Source: Bacillota bacterium (lineage in GTDB: Bacteria; Bacillota; Clostridia; Oscillospirales; Ruminococcaceae). From it: 55,151 nt of DNA. The notes under the pieces were generated by a model that saw only the letters and a list, made by a program, of their open reading frames with translations, was not told the origin of the DNA and did not search any database. The position numbers and the translations under genes are program-made. Positions 1 to 8,356 of this stretch are shown here, one piece after another. The DNA lies in the NCBI GenBank assembly GCA_023396225.1, contig JAEWWT010000029.1:1-55151 (forward strand), read 5' to 3'. Within the stretch, counting starts at the first letter, position 1. Each line of letters opens with the position of its first letter.

Positions 1-150
1 TGCTAATTTCGAGCCAATCGGACGGTGTAAAATCCCTATGAAAATGCTTATGAAGCGTGATACCAGATAGGATTTGAAACAGTGAAAAACCTTGTATTTC
101 CAAGGATTTTCTTGCACTGTGTTGCACTTGGTTTCATCGTATCGGGTCTA
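1..150. other. Probable terminal sequence of an integrated element
   Basis: No complete gene is visible. One open frame enters from the left edge and stops at 68-70 (22 codons visible); it could be the C-terminus of an element gene such as an integrase, but nothing diagnostic is present. TTGCACT occurs twice (112-118 and 122-128), close to the tRNA junction, as integrase arm-type or core-proximal repeats sometimes do. A short CCTTG/CAAGG hairpin lies just before. Assignment rests on the neighbouring tRNA fragment. Confidence 0.35.
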
Positions 151-195
151 CTCCTAAGCGGCAGGTCGGGTGTTCGAATCACCTCGGGAACGCCA
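151..195 (+). pseudogene. 3' half of tRNA-Arg(CCT), probable att site remnant
   Basis: The 45 nt fold exactly as tRNA positions 32-76. The anticodon loop CTCCTAA carries anticodon CCT. A 5-bp T stem encloses the loop TTCGAAT, the 3' acceptor strand is CGGGAAC, the discriminator is G, and CCA is encoded. The matching 5' acceptor strand (GTTCCCG), the D arm and most of the 5' anticodon stem are absent upstream. Integrases of genomic islands often use the 3' half of a tRNA as attB and leave such a copy at one junction. I infer that this is the right edge of an integrated element lying to the left. A broken tRNA without an element is the alternative. Confidence 0.75.
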
Positions 196-205
196 TTAAA
201 AAAGT

Positions 206-242
206 AAAGATATTGTTCAAATTTCTGAACAATATCTTTTTT
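206..242 (+). terminator. Intrinsic terminator after tRNA-Arg fragment
   Basis: A 14-bp perfect stem (206-219 with 226-239) with a 6-nt loop is followed by a T run. It would terminate transcription of the tRNA-Arg. The rest of the spacer up to the HD-GYP gene (243-567) is AT-rich and shows no gene. Confidence 0.85.
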
Positions 243-440
243 TATTAAAGAGTTAATTAATTATGGACACAATTATATTAAAAATATAATATCTGTAAAA
301 AATAAAATGTTTTTACATACATATTCAAATATAATCCATATCAAGCCAGATATTGCCGCACCTTAATAAAAACTACAATAATTCCACATGAAAATATGCA
401 TAAAATTATACATATTTTTGCGCAATAAATTGTTAAGGCA

Positions 441-469
441 TTGACAAAGTGTAGGGAATTTTCTACAAA
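441..469 (+). promoter_or_regulatory. Possible promoter of the HD-GYP gene
   Basis: TTGACA, a 17-nt spacer, then TACAAA, about 100 nt upstream of the start codon. The -35 is perfect and the -10 is weak. A GTAG/CTAC inverted repeat lies between them. A TATAAT-like box further down (near 489) has no good -35. Confidence 0.4.
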
Positions 470-567
470 TTATTCATAAATATATGTTATAATCTGATAA
501 ATAAAGGGTTATTTTTTGTATATAATGTTTTATGATATTTGATGGGTATAGTATTTTGGAGGGTCAT

Positions 568-1176
568 ATGGATATTGAAGTAAAACGTAGTCTTGACAAA
601 TTCATGAACCATCAGTTTGTTGAATGTATCTCCTGCGCCCTGAATGTAAGAGACCCACTAACGGGGGAACATTCAAGGAGAGTAACTCAATTGTCATGTC
701 TTCTTTGCGGAGTTTTACAATTGACTCAGGAAATGGCAATGCAGATTAACCTTGCTGCTAATCTTCATGATATTGGGAAAATTGGGATATCCGATGCTGT
801 CCTTCTCAAACCTGATAAGCTATCTGATGATGAGTGGTACCAGATGAAAAAGCATCCTTGTATAGGTGCGGAAATTCTTTCCAAATCTGAATTTTATGAA
901 GGTATACGCCAGATAATTCTTCACCATCATGAGCGTTATGACGGGAAAGGTTATCCTGATGGTGCAAAGGGTGATGAAATCCCTCTCGGGTCAAGAATTA
1001 TTGCAATATGTGATTCAATAGATGCAATGGCTTCTGACAGGGCATACAGAAAGGCAATGTCTCTTGATGCGTGTAAGGAAGAGATAAAGAAGAATATTGG
1101 ACTTATGTATGATCCAGTTATTGCAGAAACTATGCTTAATAACTGGTATATTGCAGAAAGTATTTATTCAGCTTAA
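568..1176 (+). CDS. HD-GYP-type phosphodiesterase (HD domain protein)
   Basis: 202 aa, a stand-alone HD-GYP domain. The family hydrolyses cyclic di-nucleotides such as c-di-GMP at a bi- or tri-metal centre. Visible motifs are DPLTGEHS (His35), the HD pair at 67-68 in HDIGKIG, His96, HHE at 120-122 and GYP at 128-130, with a conserved D-x-D-A-M segment downstream. The upstream in-frame ATG at 532 has no ribosome binding site, whereas ATG 568 follows GGAGG by 5 nt, so I chose 568. There is no sensor or receiver domain, so the input is unknown. It stands alone between the tRNA-Arg remnant and the convergent atp operon. Substrate is inferred from the family only. Confidence 0.88.
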   Translation: MDIEVKRSLDKFMNHQFVECISCALNVRDPLTGEHSRRVTQLSCLLCGVLQLTQEMAMQINLAANLHDIGKIGISDAVLLKPDKLSDDEWYQMKKHPCIGAEILSKSEFYEGIRQIILHHHERYDGKGYPDGAKGDEIPLGSRIIAICDSIDAMASDRAYRKAMSLDACKEEIKKNIGLMYDPVIAETMLNNWYIAESIYSA

Positions 1177-1194
1177 AATAATAGTAGGGCTTAT

Positions 1195-1236
1195 GACGGA
1201 TATGCAGACGTAATGTTTCAGCATATCCGTCTTTTT
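1195..1236 (+). terminator. Terminator of the HD-GYP gene
   Basis: An 11-bp perfect stem (1195-1205 with 1221-1231) and a 15-nt loop, followed by TTTTTA, 19 nt after the stop codon. Confidence 0.85.
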
Positions 1237-1305
1237 ATGTGTCAAATTAATAGCAAAGTCATCAATATAACGTTTCCCATTACAGAGTTATCTGACCGAC
1301 AGAAA

Positions 1306-1342
1306 TTTAAAAGGGGTGCCATACAAAGTATGACAACCCTTA
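1306..1342 (-). terminator. Terminator of the atp operon
   Basis: Read on the minus strand, a 14-position stem (1328-1341 with 1311-1324, one mismatch and one G-U) closes a 3-nt loop and runs into TTTTT, immediately after the atpC stop codon. Confidence 0.8.
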
Positions 1343-1344
1343 TT

Positions 1345-1761
1345 TCACTTATTTGCAAGATTGTAGACATTGATACGGTTGAGAGCACGTTGCAGTTTAA
1401 GTTCAGCTATATCAAGCTCATGCTGATCAGCCTTAGAATTCAGACGTTCACGAGCGTTTGCTTCAGAGCGTTTTGCCCATTCAATGTCAATTTCGTCAGC
1501 CCATTCAACGGCATTTGCAAGTATGTTTACTGTGTTCCCGCCAACTTTCAGCAGACCGACAGACAAAGCTGCAATGCGCCATGTCTTTCCGTCTTCACCG
1601 AGAATTTTGAGTGGTCCTGACGGCAGACTTGCTACAAGACTAGCATGATGTGCAAGAACACCAAGGTCACCTTCGGTGGTGCGGGCGATAATCTGTGCAG
1701 TCTCACCGTCAAAAAAAACTTTTTCAGGGGTTACTATTTTAAGCTTGTATGGTGATGCCAT
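1345..1761 (-). CDS. atpC: F1F0 ATP synthase epsilon subunit
   Basis: 138 aa, normal length for epsilon. The N-terminal beta-sandwich is recognisable (PYKLKIVTPEKVFFDGE; TTEGDLGVLAHHASLVASL), followed by the two-helix C-terminal domain (about residues 88-135). The subunit sits on the central stalk with gamma, and its helices can inhibit ATP hydrolysis. It is the last gene of the atp operon, 15 nt after atpD, and the operon terminator follows directly. The order a-c-b-delta-alpha-gamma-beta-epsilon is canonical. Confidence 0.95.
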   Translation of the reverse strand: MASPYKLKIVTPEKVFFDGETAQIIARTTEGDLGVLAHHASLVASLPSGPLKILGEDGKTWRIAALSVGLLKVGGNTVNILANAVEWADEIDIEWAKRSEANARERLNSKADQHELDIAELKLQRALNRINVYNLANK

Positions 1762-1776
1762 TATTCTGCACCCCCG

Positions 1777-3177
1777 TTAATTCTCATTATTTTTAGCTTT
1801 TTCAATTGCTTCTTCAATTGTTCCTACAAACAGGAAAGCAGATTCAGGAAGATCATCATGCAAACCATCAATAATTTCCTTAAAGCCTCTTATTGTTTCC
1901 TTAAGAGGTACATACTTGCCCTGCATGCCTGTGAACTGTTCTGCAACAGTAAACGGCTGTGAAAGGAATCTCTGAATCTTTCTTGCTCTTGAAACGGTAA
2001 GCTTATCTTCATCAGATAGTTCATCCATACCCATGATAGCAATAATATCCTGAAGTTCGGTATATCTCTGGAGAATATGCTGAACTTCTCTTGCTACTTC
2101 ATAGTGTTCTGTTCCTACGATTTCAGGGGAAAGAATTCTCGATGTTGAATCAAGCGGATCAACAGCAGGGTAGATACCGAGTGAAGCAATGTTTCTTGAA
2201 AGAACTGTCTTTGCATCAAGATGAGCAAAGGTTGTTGCAGGAGCCGGGTCGGTAAGGTCATCGGCAGGTACATAAACAGCCTGAACTGATGTGATTGATC
2301 CCTTGTTTGTAGATGTGATACGTTCCTGCAAAGCGCCCATTTCAGTAGCAAGTGTAGGCTGATATCCAACCGCAGACGGCATACGTCCAAGAAGTGCGGA
2401 TACTTCTGAGCCTGCCTGTGTGAAACGGAAAATATTATCGATAAAGAGAAGAACGTCCTGTCCTTCAACATCTCTGAAATATTCAGCCATAGTAAGTCCT
2501 GAAAGACCTACTCTCATTCTAGCTCCAGGTGGTTCGTTCATCTGACCGTAAACGAGAACAGTCTTATCAATAACCCCTGATTCCTTCATTTCATTGTAAA
2601 GGTCATTACCTTCACGGGTTCTTTCTCCAACACCTGTGAATACTGAAATACCGCCGTGCTGATTTGCAACGTTGTTGATAAGTTCCTGAATAAGAACTGT
2701 CTTACCAACACCCGCACCTCCGAAAAGTCCGATTTTACCACCCTTTAGGTAAGGGCAGATAAGGTCGATAACCTTGATACCTGTTTCGAGAACTTCGTTT
2801 GAAGCTGTCTGTTCTTCATAGGAAGGAGCTTCTCTGTGGATAGGCCATCTTTCTTCAATTGGAGGTGCCGGCATATTGTCAACCGGTTCTCCGAGAAGAT
2901 TGAAGATTCTTCCGAGAGTTTCTTTTCCTACAGGGACGGTAATGGCACTGCCTGTGTCAACTGCTTCAACGCCTCTGACAAGACCATCAGTTGAGGACAT
3001 AGCTATACATCTTACAATGTCGTCACCGATATGCTGAGCCACTTCGCAGACAAGGGTGGTATCATTAAATTTAATTTCAATCGCATTCAACAGTTTCGGC
3101 ATATGTTCAGTGTCAAATCTGATGTCGACAACGGCGCCGATTATCTGAACAACTGTGCCGATATTTTTCTGCGGCAT
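1777..3177 (-). CDS. atpD: F1F0 ATP synthase beta subunit
   Basis: 466 aa, the usual length. It is the catalytic subunit of F1, condensing ADP and phosphate in three sites per hexamer. The Walker A motif GGAGVGKT is at 153-160, followed by GERTREGND, the Walker B strand DVLLFIDNIFRF, and the lever loop DELSDED, a variant of DELSEED. An 8-bp stem-loop sits in the 80-nt gap between atpG and this gene, the widest gap in the F1 part of the operon. It may adjust beta levels relative to gamma; that is inference. Confidence 0.98.
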   Translation of the reverse strand: MPQKNIGTVVQIIGAVVDIRFDTEHMPKLLNAIEIKFNDTTLVCEVAQHIGDDIVRCIAMSSTDGLVRGVEAVDTGSAITVPVGKETLGRIFNLLGEPVDNMPAPPIEERWPIHREAPSYEEQTASNEVLETGIKVIDLICPYLKGGKIGLFGGAGVGKTVLIQELINNVANQHGGISVFTGVGERTREGNDLYNEMKESGVIDKTVLVYGQMNEPPGARMRVGLSGLTMAEYFRDVEGQDVLLFIDNIFRFTQAGSEVSALLGRMPSAVGYQPTLATEMGALQERITSTNKGSITSVQAVYVPADDLTDPAPATTFAHLDAKTVLSRNIASLGIYPAVDPLDSTSRILSPEIVGTEHYEVAREVQHILQRYTELQDIIAIMGMDELSDEDKLTVSRARKIQRFLSQPFTVAEQFTGMQGKYVPLKETIRGFKEIIDGLHDDLPESAFLFVGTIEEAIEKAKNNEN

Positions 3178-3201
3178 TCTAAAATCACCTCATTGTCTCA
3201 T

Positions 3202-3227
3202 AGTTTTACAAAACATAAAGTAAAACT
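3202..3227 (-). promoter_or_regulatory. Stem-loop in the atpG-atpD spacer
   Basis: AGTTTTAC and GTAAAACT form an 8-bp stem around a 10-nt loop, about 25 nt ahead of the atpD start. It has no terminator-like T run. It could act as an mRNA processing or stability element; the function is inferred. Confidence 0.4.
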
Positions 3228-3257
3228 ACAATATAATAATACATTCCGTAAAATATG

Positions 3258-4124
3258 TCAGTCCTGAGCAGTAGCTCCGCCGACAATTTCTGTAATCTCC
3301 TGAGTAATGCTTGCCTGTCTTGCTCTGTTGTAAACGAGGGAGAGATTGTTAATCATCTCACCTGCATTATCAGAAGCGTTTTCCATAGCAGTGCGTCTTG
3401 AAGCCTGTTCGGAAGCAAAGCTGTCAACTACTGCACCAAACATAATTCCTGTTATATACTGCGGAACTATTGAGTTGAAAACTGCAACAGGGGAAGGCTC
3501 ATAAATAGGAAGTTCCCTTGCAGATTTTATATCATCATTCTTAATGTCAACAGGAAGAATAGGTAATGTTTCTGCCTGCTGAAGAAGAGGGGATACATAC
3601 TCGGTGTAGAAAAGTTCAACTCTGTCAACTTCACCAGACGTATAAGGATGAACAATCTTATCCGAAATCTTTGTAGCAGTTGTGATTTTCAAGGTTTCCG
3701 CAACGTTTATGAAAGAGCCTGCCATATTATAGCCTCGCTTTTCAAAATACTCAGCAGACTTTTTGCCGATGGCAAGAATTTTTACCTTGCCTGTCTTTTC
3801 AAGCTCATTGATTCTTGCCTGGGCAAGCTTCAGTACGTTTGAGTTGAAGCCCCCTGCAAGACCTCTGTCGCCTGCAATAACTACAAGCATAGTTGTTTTC
3901 ACATCACGGCTATGGGTAAAAAGAGAAAGGAAGTCTTTGTTTTCGGCATGAATATTGCACATTGTTTCATACAGGACATTGAAGTAAGGACGTGCTTTGT
4001 CTGCTTTTTCCTTAGCTTTTCTAAGCTTTGAGGATGCAACGAGTTCCATAGCCTTGGTAATCTGCATTGTGGACTCAACGCTCTTGATACGCCTCTTTAT
4101 GTCCTTCATATTTCCTGAAGCCAA
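3258..4124 (-). CDS. atpG: F1F0 ATP synthase gamma subunit
   Basis: 288 aa, normal length. It is the rotor shaft inside the alpha3beta3 hexamer. The N-terminal coiled-coil helix begins MKDIKRRIKSVESTMQITKAMELVA, a gamma signature, and the C-terminal helix contains ENASDNAGEMINNLSLVYNRARQASITQEI. GDRGLAGGFN is the conserved central strand. It follows atpA by 15 nt. The product ends in a short GGATAQD tail. Confidence 0.97.
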   Translation of the reverse strand: MASGNMKDIKRRIKSVESTMQITKAMELVASSKLRKAKEKADKARPYFNVLYETMCNIHAENKDFLSLFTHSRDVKTTMLVVIAGDRGLAGGFNSNVLKLAQARINELEKTGKVKILAIGKKSAEYFEKRGYNMAGSFINVAETLKITTATKISDKIVHPYTSGEVDRVELFYTEYVSPLLQQAETLPILPVDIKNDDIKSARELPIYEPSPVAVFNSIVPQYITGIMFGAVVDSFASEQASRRTAMENASDNAGEMINNLSLVYNRARQASITQEITEIVGGATAQD

Positions 4125-4139
4125 TCAGCACACTCCCTT

Positions 4140-5657
4140 TCATGATCTTTCAGCAAGAAATTTCTTCACGAATGCAGAAAGAGCTTCCTTGAGAGCTTCT
4201 TCATTTTCCTTAGTAAGATCCTTTGTTTCCTTGATTGAGCTGATAATATCAGGATGTGAGTTGTCGATATATTCAAAAAGCTCACGTTCAAATTCAGAAA
4301 CCTGATTTAATGGGATATCCTTCAGATAATTATGAGTAACGGCATAAATAATCAATACCTGATTTTCAACAGTGATAGGTGAATTTCTTCCTTGCTTGAG
4401 AACCTCAACAACACGTTCACCGAGTGCAAGTCTTTCCTTGGTATCCTTATCAAGGTCTGAACCGAACTGGGAGAATGCCTGAAGTTCTCTGTACTGTGAA
4501 TATGTCAGTTTGAGTGATCCCGAAACCTTCTTCATGGCCTTGATCTGTGCCGCACCACCAACACGGGATACGGAAATACCAGGGTTAACAGCAGGCCTTA
4601 TACCTGAGTTGAAGAGGTCTGTTTCAAGGAATATCTGACCGTCAGTAATAGAAATTACGTTTGTAGGTATATATGCAGAAACGTCGCCTGCCTGTGTTTC
4701 AATGATAGGGAGGGCAGTAAGTGAACCGCCGCCGTAATCTTCGTTCAGGCTGCATGCACGTTCGAGAAGACGGGAATGAAGATAGAACACATCTCCAGGG
4801 TAAGCCTCACGACCCGGTGGTCTTTTAAGGAGCAATGACAATGCACGGTAAGCAACAGCATGTTTTGAAAGATCATCATAGACGCAGAGAACGTCTTTTC
4901 CCTGATGGAGGAAGTATTCACCCATTGCACATCCTGAATAAGGAGCAATATACTGCAAAGGAGCAAGCTCGGAAGCAGATGCGGATACAACAATTGTGTA
5001 TGCCATTGCACCGTTTTTTTCAAGTGTGTCAACAACGTTTGCAACGGTAGAACGTTTCTGACCGATGGCAACGTAAATACAAATAACATCTTTACCGCGC
5101 TGATTGATAATAGTGTCAAGAGCGACAGCGGTTTTACCTGTCTGACGGTCACCGATGATAAGTTCGCGCTGACCACGTCCGATAGGAATCATGGAGTCAA
5201 TTGACTTGATGCCTGTCTGCAAAGGCTTATGAACTGACTTTCTGGTAATGATGCCGGAAGCAATCTGTTCGATAGGTCTTGTTTCTTTAGTAAGGATAGC
5301 ACCTTTACCGTCGATAGGCTGACCGAGAGAGTTTACTACTCTTCCCATCATCTCATCTCCGACGGGAACAGAAACAATCTTTCCTGTTCTTTTTACGGTG
5401 TTGCCTTCCTTGATATTCGCATCTGAGCCGAGAAGAACAGCTCCGACGAAATCCTGTTCAAGGTTGAGCGCCATTGCATAAACGCCGCCGTCAAATTCAA
5501 GCAGCTCGCCCGACATACACTTCTCAAGTCCATGAATACGGGCAATACCGTCACCCACTGTGACAACGGTACCGATATCAGTAAGCTCGATTTTTGAACT
5601 GAAGTTCTTGATCTGCTGTTTTATTATGCCAGTTATTTCATCCGGGCGCAAATCCAT
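4140..5657 (-). CDS. atpA: F1F0 ATP synthase alpha subunit
   Basis: 505 aa, normal length. It is the non-catalytic nucleotide-binding subunit of F1. The P-loop GDRQTGKT is at 169-176. The alpha signature PAVNPGISVSRVGGAAQ is present, as is the N-terminal amphipathic segment that meets the delta subunit. The gene follows atpH with a 63-nt gap and precedes atpG by 15 nt. Its start follows the usual family alignment (MDLRPDEITGIIKQQI). Confidence 0.98.
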   Translation of the reverse strand: MDLRPDEITGIIKQQIKNFSSKIELTDIGTVVTVGDGIARIHGLEKCMSGELLEFDGGVYAMALNLEQDFVGAVLLGSDANIKEGNTVKRTGKIVSVPVGDEMMGRVVNSLGQPIDGKGAILTKETRPIEQIASGIITRKSVHKPLQTGIKSIDSMIPIGRGQRELIIGDRQTGKTAVALDTIINQRGKDVICIYVAIGQKRSTVANVVDTLEKNGAMAYTIVVSASASELAPLQYIAPYSGCAMGEYFLHQGKDVLCVYDDLSKHAVAYRALSLLLKRPPGREAYPGDVFYLHSRLLERACSLNEDYGGGSLTALPIIETQAGDVSAYIPTNVISITDGQIFLETDLFNSGIRPAVNPGISVSRVGGAAQIKAMKKVSGSLKLTYSQYRELQAFSQFGSDLDKDTKERLALGERVVEVLKQGRNSPITVENQVLIIYAVTHNYLKDIPLNQVSEFERELFEYIDNSHPDIISSIKETKDLTKENEEALKEALSAFVKKFLAERS

Positions 5658-5720
5658 TTTTACACCAGCTTTCTTGTTAATACTGCGATAACGGGCTGAT
5701 TGCTGTATTGATTAGTTCAG

Positions 5721-6263
5721 TCAGGCAATCATATCCCTGATCTGCTTTTGCATTCTTTCGAGCTTTGACTTTACTGATCCGTCAATCATGGTATTTCCGT
5801 AATTGATAACAATACCACCGATAAGCTTTTCATCAACAAATTCCTTCATGATGACTGTTTTTTTGTAAACAGATTCAAGCTTTGCTTTAAGCTTTTCCCT
5901 GAGTGCAGCAGTAAGCGAAACACAGGTAGTAACCTTTATCTCCACGATATTGTTTTTATCATTGTAAAGCCTTCTGAAAGAGTCTGCAATTTTCGGCAGA
6001 TATGAAACCCTGTTTTTTTCTGTGAGAACACAGATGAAATTCAATGCAGTTTCTGAAATCTTTCCGCCGAAAATGTTTTTGACAACACTGATTTTCTCAT
6101 TCATGCTTACCGTTGGAGCGGAAAGCAATTTGGAAAACTCGGGATTATCTTTAAAAATGTCTGACAGGCCGTTAAGCTCATCAAGCAGATTTTTTGCGGA
6201 ATTATCTTCTTCTGCAATTTCAAACAGTGCTTCTGAATAAATTTTTTCTACTGAACCTGTCAT
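5721..6263 (-). CDS. atpH: F1F0 ATP synthase delta subunit
   Basis: 180 aa. The delta subunit (OSCP homologue) joins the b-subunit stator to the top of F1. The N-terminal helical bundle (YSEALFEIAEEDNSAKNLLDEL) and the C-terminal signature LIGGIVINYGNTMIDGSVKSKL are both visible. Its start overlaps the end of atpF by 4 nt (ATGA), suggesting translational coupling of the two stator subunits. Confidence 0.95.
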   Translation of the reverse strand: MTGSVEKIYSEALFEIAEEDNSAKNLLDELNGLSDIFKDNPEFSKLLSAPTVSMNEKISVVKNIFGGKISETALNFICVLTEKNRVSYLPKIADSFRRLYNDKNNIVEIKVTTCVSLTAALREKLKAKLESVYKKTVIMKEFVDEKLIGGIVINYGNTMIDGSVKSKLERMQKQIRDMIA

Positions 6264-6790
6264 TGATCATCACCGATTTCTGAGATAAAATCCTCAATCA
6301 TACGTTCATGGTCCTTAGAGCTGATTTCTTTGGAAACAACCTTTTCAGCAATGGACATAGCAATGTCTGAAATTTCATCTTTAATCTGATTAACGGCACG
6401 TTTCTTTTCTTTTTCTATTTCAGAATTTGCCTTGTCAATTATGCCATGAGCTTCATCCTTTGCCCCTGAGATGATTTCATCAGAGCGTGACTGAGCTTTT
6501 TTAGTGGCATTTTTGATAATTTCGGCAGATTCTTCTTTTGCAACTGAAATCTTCTCAGCATACTCAGCTTCAAGATTCTTAGCACTTTCAAGTGCTTTGT
6601 CAGCATCCTCATAGGTTTTTGCAACGCTGGCTTTTCTATCTTCAAGAACAGCATTGACTTTATCAAAAAGAAAATGTCTGATAATCAGAAACAGAATTAA
6701 TGTATTAAGCAATACGCCGATAATGGACGTCGCCTCAATCGACAGGAATGGAAAGTTTCCCATATACGTATTTGCCTCCTGATTCTGCAA
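6260..6790 (-). CDS. atpF: F1F0 ATP synthase b subunit
   Basis: 176 aa. One membrane helix (about residues 17-41, ATSIIGVLLNTLILFLIIRHFLF) is followed by a long charged coiled coil rich in Ala, Lys and Glu, as expected for the peripheral stalk that resists rotor torque. There is a single b gene, so a homodimer is expected. It lies 21 nt after atpE and overlaps atpH by 4 nt. Confidence 0.96.
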   Translation of the reverse strand: MQNQEANTYMGNFPFLSIEATSIIGVLLNTLILFLIIRHFLFDKVNAVLEDRKASVAKTYEDADKALESAKNLEAEYAEKISVAKEESAEIIKNATKKAQSRSDEIISGAKDEAHGIIDKANSEIEKEKKRAVNQIKDEISDIAMSIAEKVVSKEISSKDHERMIEDFISEIGDDQ

Positions 6791-6811
6791 ATTTTAATAT
6801 GCCGGCATCCG

Positions 6812-7090
6812 TCATTCAAGGAACTTGAGGAACGGATTTATAAACAGAAGTGCAAGGGCAACAAGAAGACCGTAAATACCTGTTGATTCCGCAATAGCAC
6901 ATCCTACGAACATTGTTGCTCTTGCGTCATTCTTTGATTCAGGCTGGCGGCCGATTGTTTCAATAGCCTTACCAACAGCATAACCTTCACCAATACCAGG
7001 TCCGATACCTGCAATCATTGCAAGTCCAGCGCCTATTGCCTGTCCGGCAAGAACTATGGCCTTGGCATTCAATAAAGCTTCATTATCCAT
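6812..7090 (-). CDS. atpE: F1F0 ATP synthase c subunit, Na+-type two-carboxylate motif
   Basis: 92 aa hairpin of two membrane helices, forming the rotor ring of F0. Helix 1 has GIGPGIGEG with Glu35; helix 2 has AESTGIY with Glu68, Ser69, Thr70 and Tyr73. The AESTGIY block matches sodium-binding c subunits (Ilyobacter type). In the classical sodium enzyme the helix-1 position is Gln; here it is Glu. A Glu/Glu pair is the two-carboxylate sodium motif described for Fusobacterium nucleatum. Sodium coupling is therefore a good inference, though sequence alone cannot prove the ion used. The ribosome binding site (GGAGG on the minus strand) is strong, fitting the high copy number of c. Confidence 0.97.
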   Translation of the reverse strand: MDNEALLNAKAIVLAGQAIGAGLAMIAGIGPGIGEGYAVGKAIETIGRQPESKNDARATMFVGCAIAESTGIYGLLVALALLFINPFLKFLE

Positions 7091-7150
7091 TATAAAACCT
7101 CCAAATAATAATTGTTTTTTTATTCTGCATATTCATCCTTAATGGCGACG

Positions 7151-7891
7151 CTATTCTTTTGCAGATCTAATATATGCCATTGTAAGCATGATGAATACAT
7201 AAGACTGGATTACGCTTGAGAAAAGATCGAAGTAGATGGAGAGAACCGCAGGAATACCTATTTGGAATACGTTGAAATAATAGATATGTGTTCCTGCTGC
7301 AAACAAACCATATAAGGCAGAGCTTGCAAGTCCGAGGGCTGCATAAAGAAGAGTTGTGATAATCATACCTCCGGAAATATTTCCAAACATACGGAGAGCC
7401 ATTGCAACAGGTGTTGCAACTTCACTGAGTACGTTAAGAGGAGTCATCAGAACGACTGGTTCAGTAAAGCCTTTGAAATAGCCTCCAATTCCCTTATACT
7501 TAATTCTGTTGTAGGTAATAAGTATAAAGGTCATAGCCGCCCATGTTCCTGTAACATTTATATCAGCAGTCATACTTCTGAATCCAAGTAAGCTGAAAAG
7601 TGAACCTGTAAGTGCAAATACAAATATAGTTGCAATATATGGGGTGTACTTTATAAAATCAGTACCCATATTATCCTTGACCATATTATTGAAGAAGGTT
7701 ACAATATATTCGGCAGCTACCTGACGCTTCTTTTCCGGAACTTTTTTCATATCCTTGGTAAGCCATCGGCATACCAAAAATATCACTACTATTAAAATCC
7801 AGCCGACAACCAAACTTTCAGAAATTTTAATTCCACCAAAAATCGGAATCTCAAATGAGACGCGAGGACCGCTGATATTAATATTGTCCAT
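7151..7891 (-). CDS. atpB: F1F0 ATP synthase a subunit
   Basis: 246 aa, 5-6 membrane helices. It is the stator channel next to the c ring. The essential Arg lies in the block NVLSEVATPVAMALRMFGN, equivalent to the SLRLFGN motif of other a subunits, and the C-terminal helix pair (FQIGIPAVLSIYFDLFSSVIQSYVFIMLTMAYI) is typical. It begins 4 nt after the upstream atpI-like gene and is followed by atpE. Confidence 0.96.
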   Translation of the reverse strand: MDNINISGPRVSFEIPIFGGIKISESLVVGWILIVVIFLVCRWLTKDMKKVPEKKRQVAAEYIVTFFNNMVKDNMGTDFIKYTPYIATIFVFALTGSLFSLLGFRSMTADINVTGTWAAMTFILITYNRIKYKGIGGYFKGFTEPVVLMTPLNVLSEVATPVAMALRMFGNISGGMIITTLLYAALGLASSALYGLFAAGTHIYYFNVFQIGIPAVLSIYFDLFSSVIQSYVFIMLTMAYIRSAKE

Positions 7892-7895
7892 ACGT

Positions 7896-8297
7896 TTATC
7901 CTCCTTTCGATTTTATGAAGCCAGAAGCTGTATAAATTATTTTGGGAAAAAATACCGGAATGACTGCCGCCAACGGATTAATGCATTCTGAACGGAATGC
8001 AAGTACAAACAAACAGCCAATGACAACCATTCGCAACACATATGATCCAAACATAAACCTTTTTGCCGAAGCGGCAGGTCGCTCAACTGCCCTTTCGCAG
8101 GACAAGCCAAGAACTATTATGTTTATTATCATAGTTAATGTACCGAGAGCAAGACCAAGCGGAATCTGGATTCGTAACTTATATACAGGCAAGGTGGCTA
8201 GAAATATAATGCTGTCGAGGATAAGTGACCATGGAATCAGCAATGACAATTCATCTATTATCATCCTACTGAATAACTTAGTTTTCATAGGTAACAT
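7896..8297 (-). CDS. atpI: ATP synthase subunit I-like membrane protein
   Basis: 133 aa with four predicted membrane helices (about 20-40, 46-64, 83-101, 106-120). Position and topology, directly before atpB in a complete atp operon, fit the AtpI family, which helps assemble the c ring and may aid cation supply. Sequence similarity is weak by eye, so the symbol rests mainly on context. The first ATG follows GGGAGT by 7 nt on the minus strand; a second ATG three codons later is less well placed. It is the first gene of the operon. Confidence 0.7.
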   Translation of the reverse strand: MLPMKTKLFSRMIIDELSLLIPWSLILDSIIFLATLPVYKLRIQIPLGLALGTLTMIINIIVLGLSCERAVERPAASAKRFMFGSYVLRMVVIGCLFVLAFRSECINPLAAVIPVFFPKIIYTASGFIKSKGG

Positions 8298-8327
8298 TTT
8301 ACACTCCCAGCAAAAATTATATTATTA

Positions 8328-8356
8328 ATTATAACAACATATTTCGCCAATTGCAA
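8328..8356 (-). promoter_or_regulatory. Promoter of the atp operon
   Basis: On the minus strand TTGCAA, a 17-nt spacer and TATAAT, about 30 nt upstream of the first gene. The spacing and -10 are ideal. The leader is short. Confidence 0.75.

Noticed and set aside
1213..1620. 135-codon plus-strand frame opposite atpC
   Set aside because: It is antisense to a conserved gene and includes both operon terminators.
2115..2471. 118-codon frame inside atpD on the same strand
   Set aside because: It is a shifted-frame shadow of a fully conserved gene.
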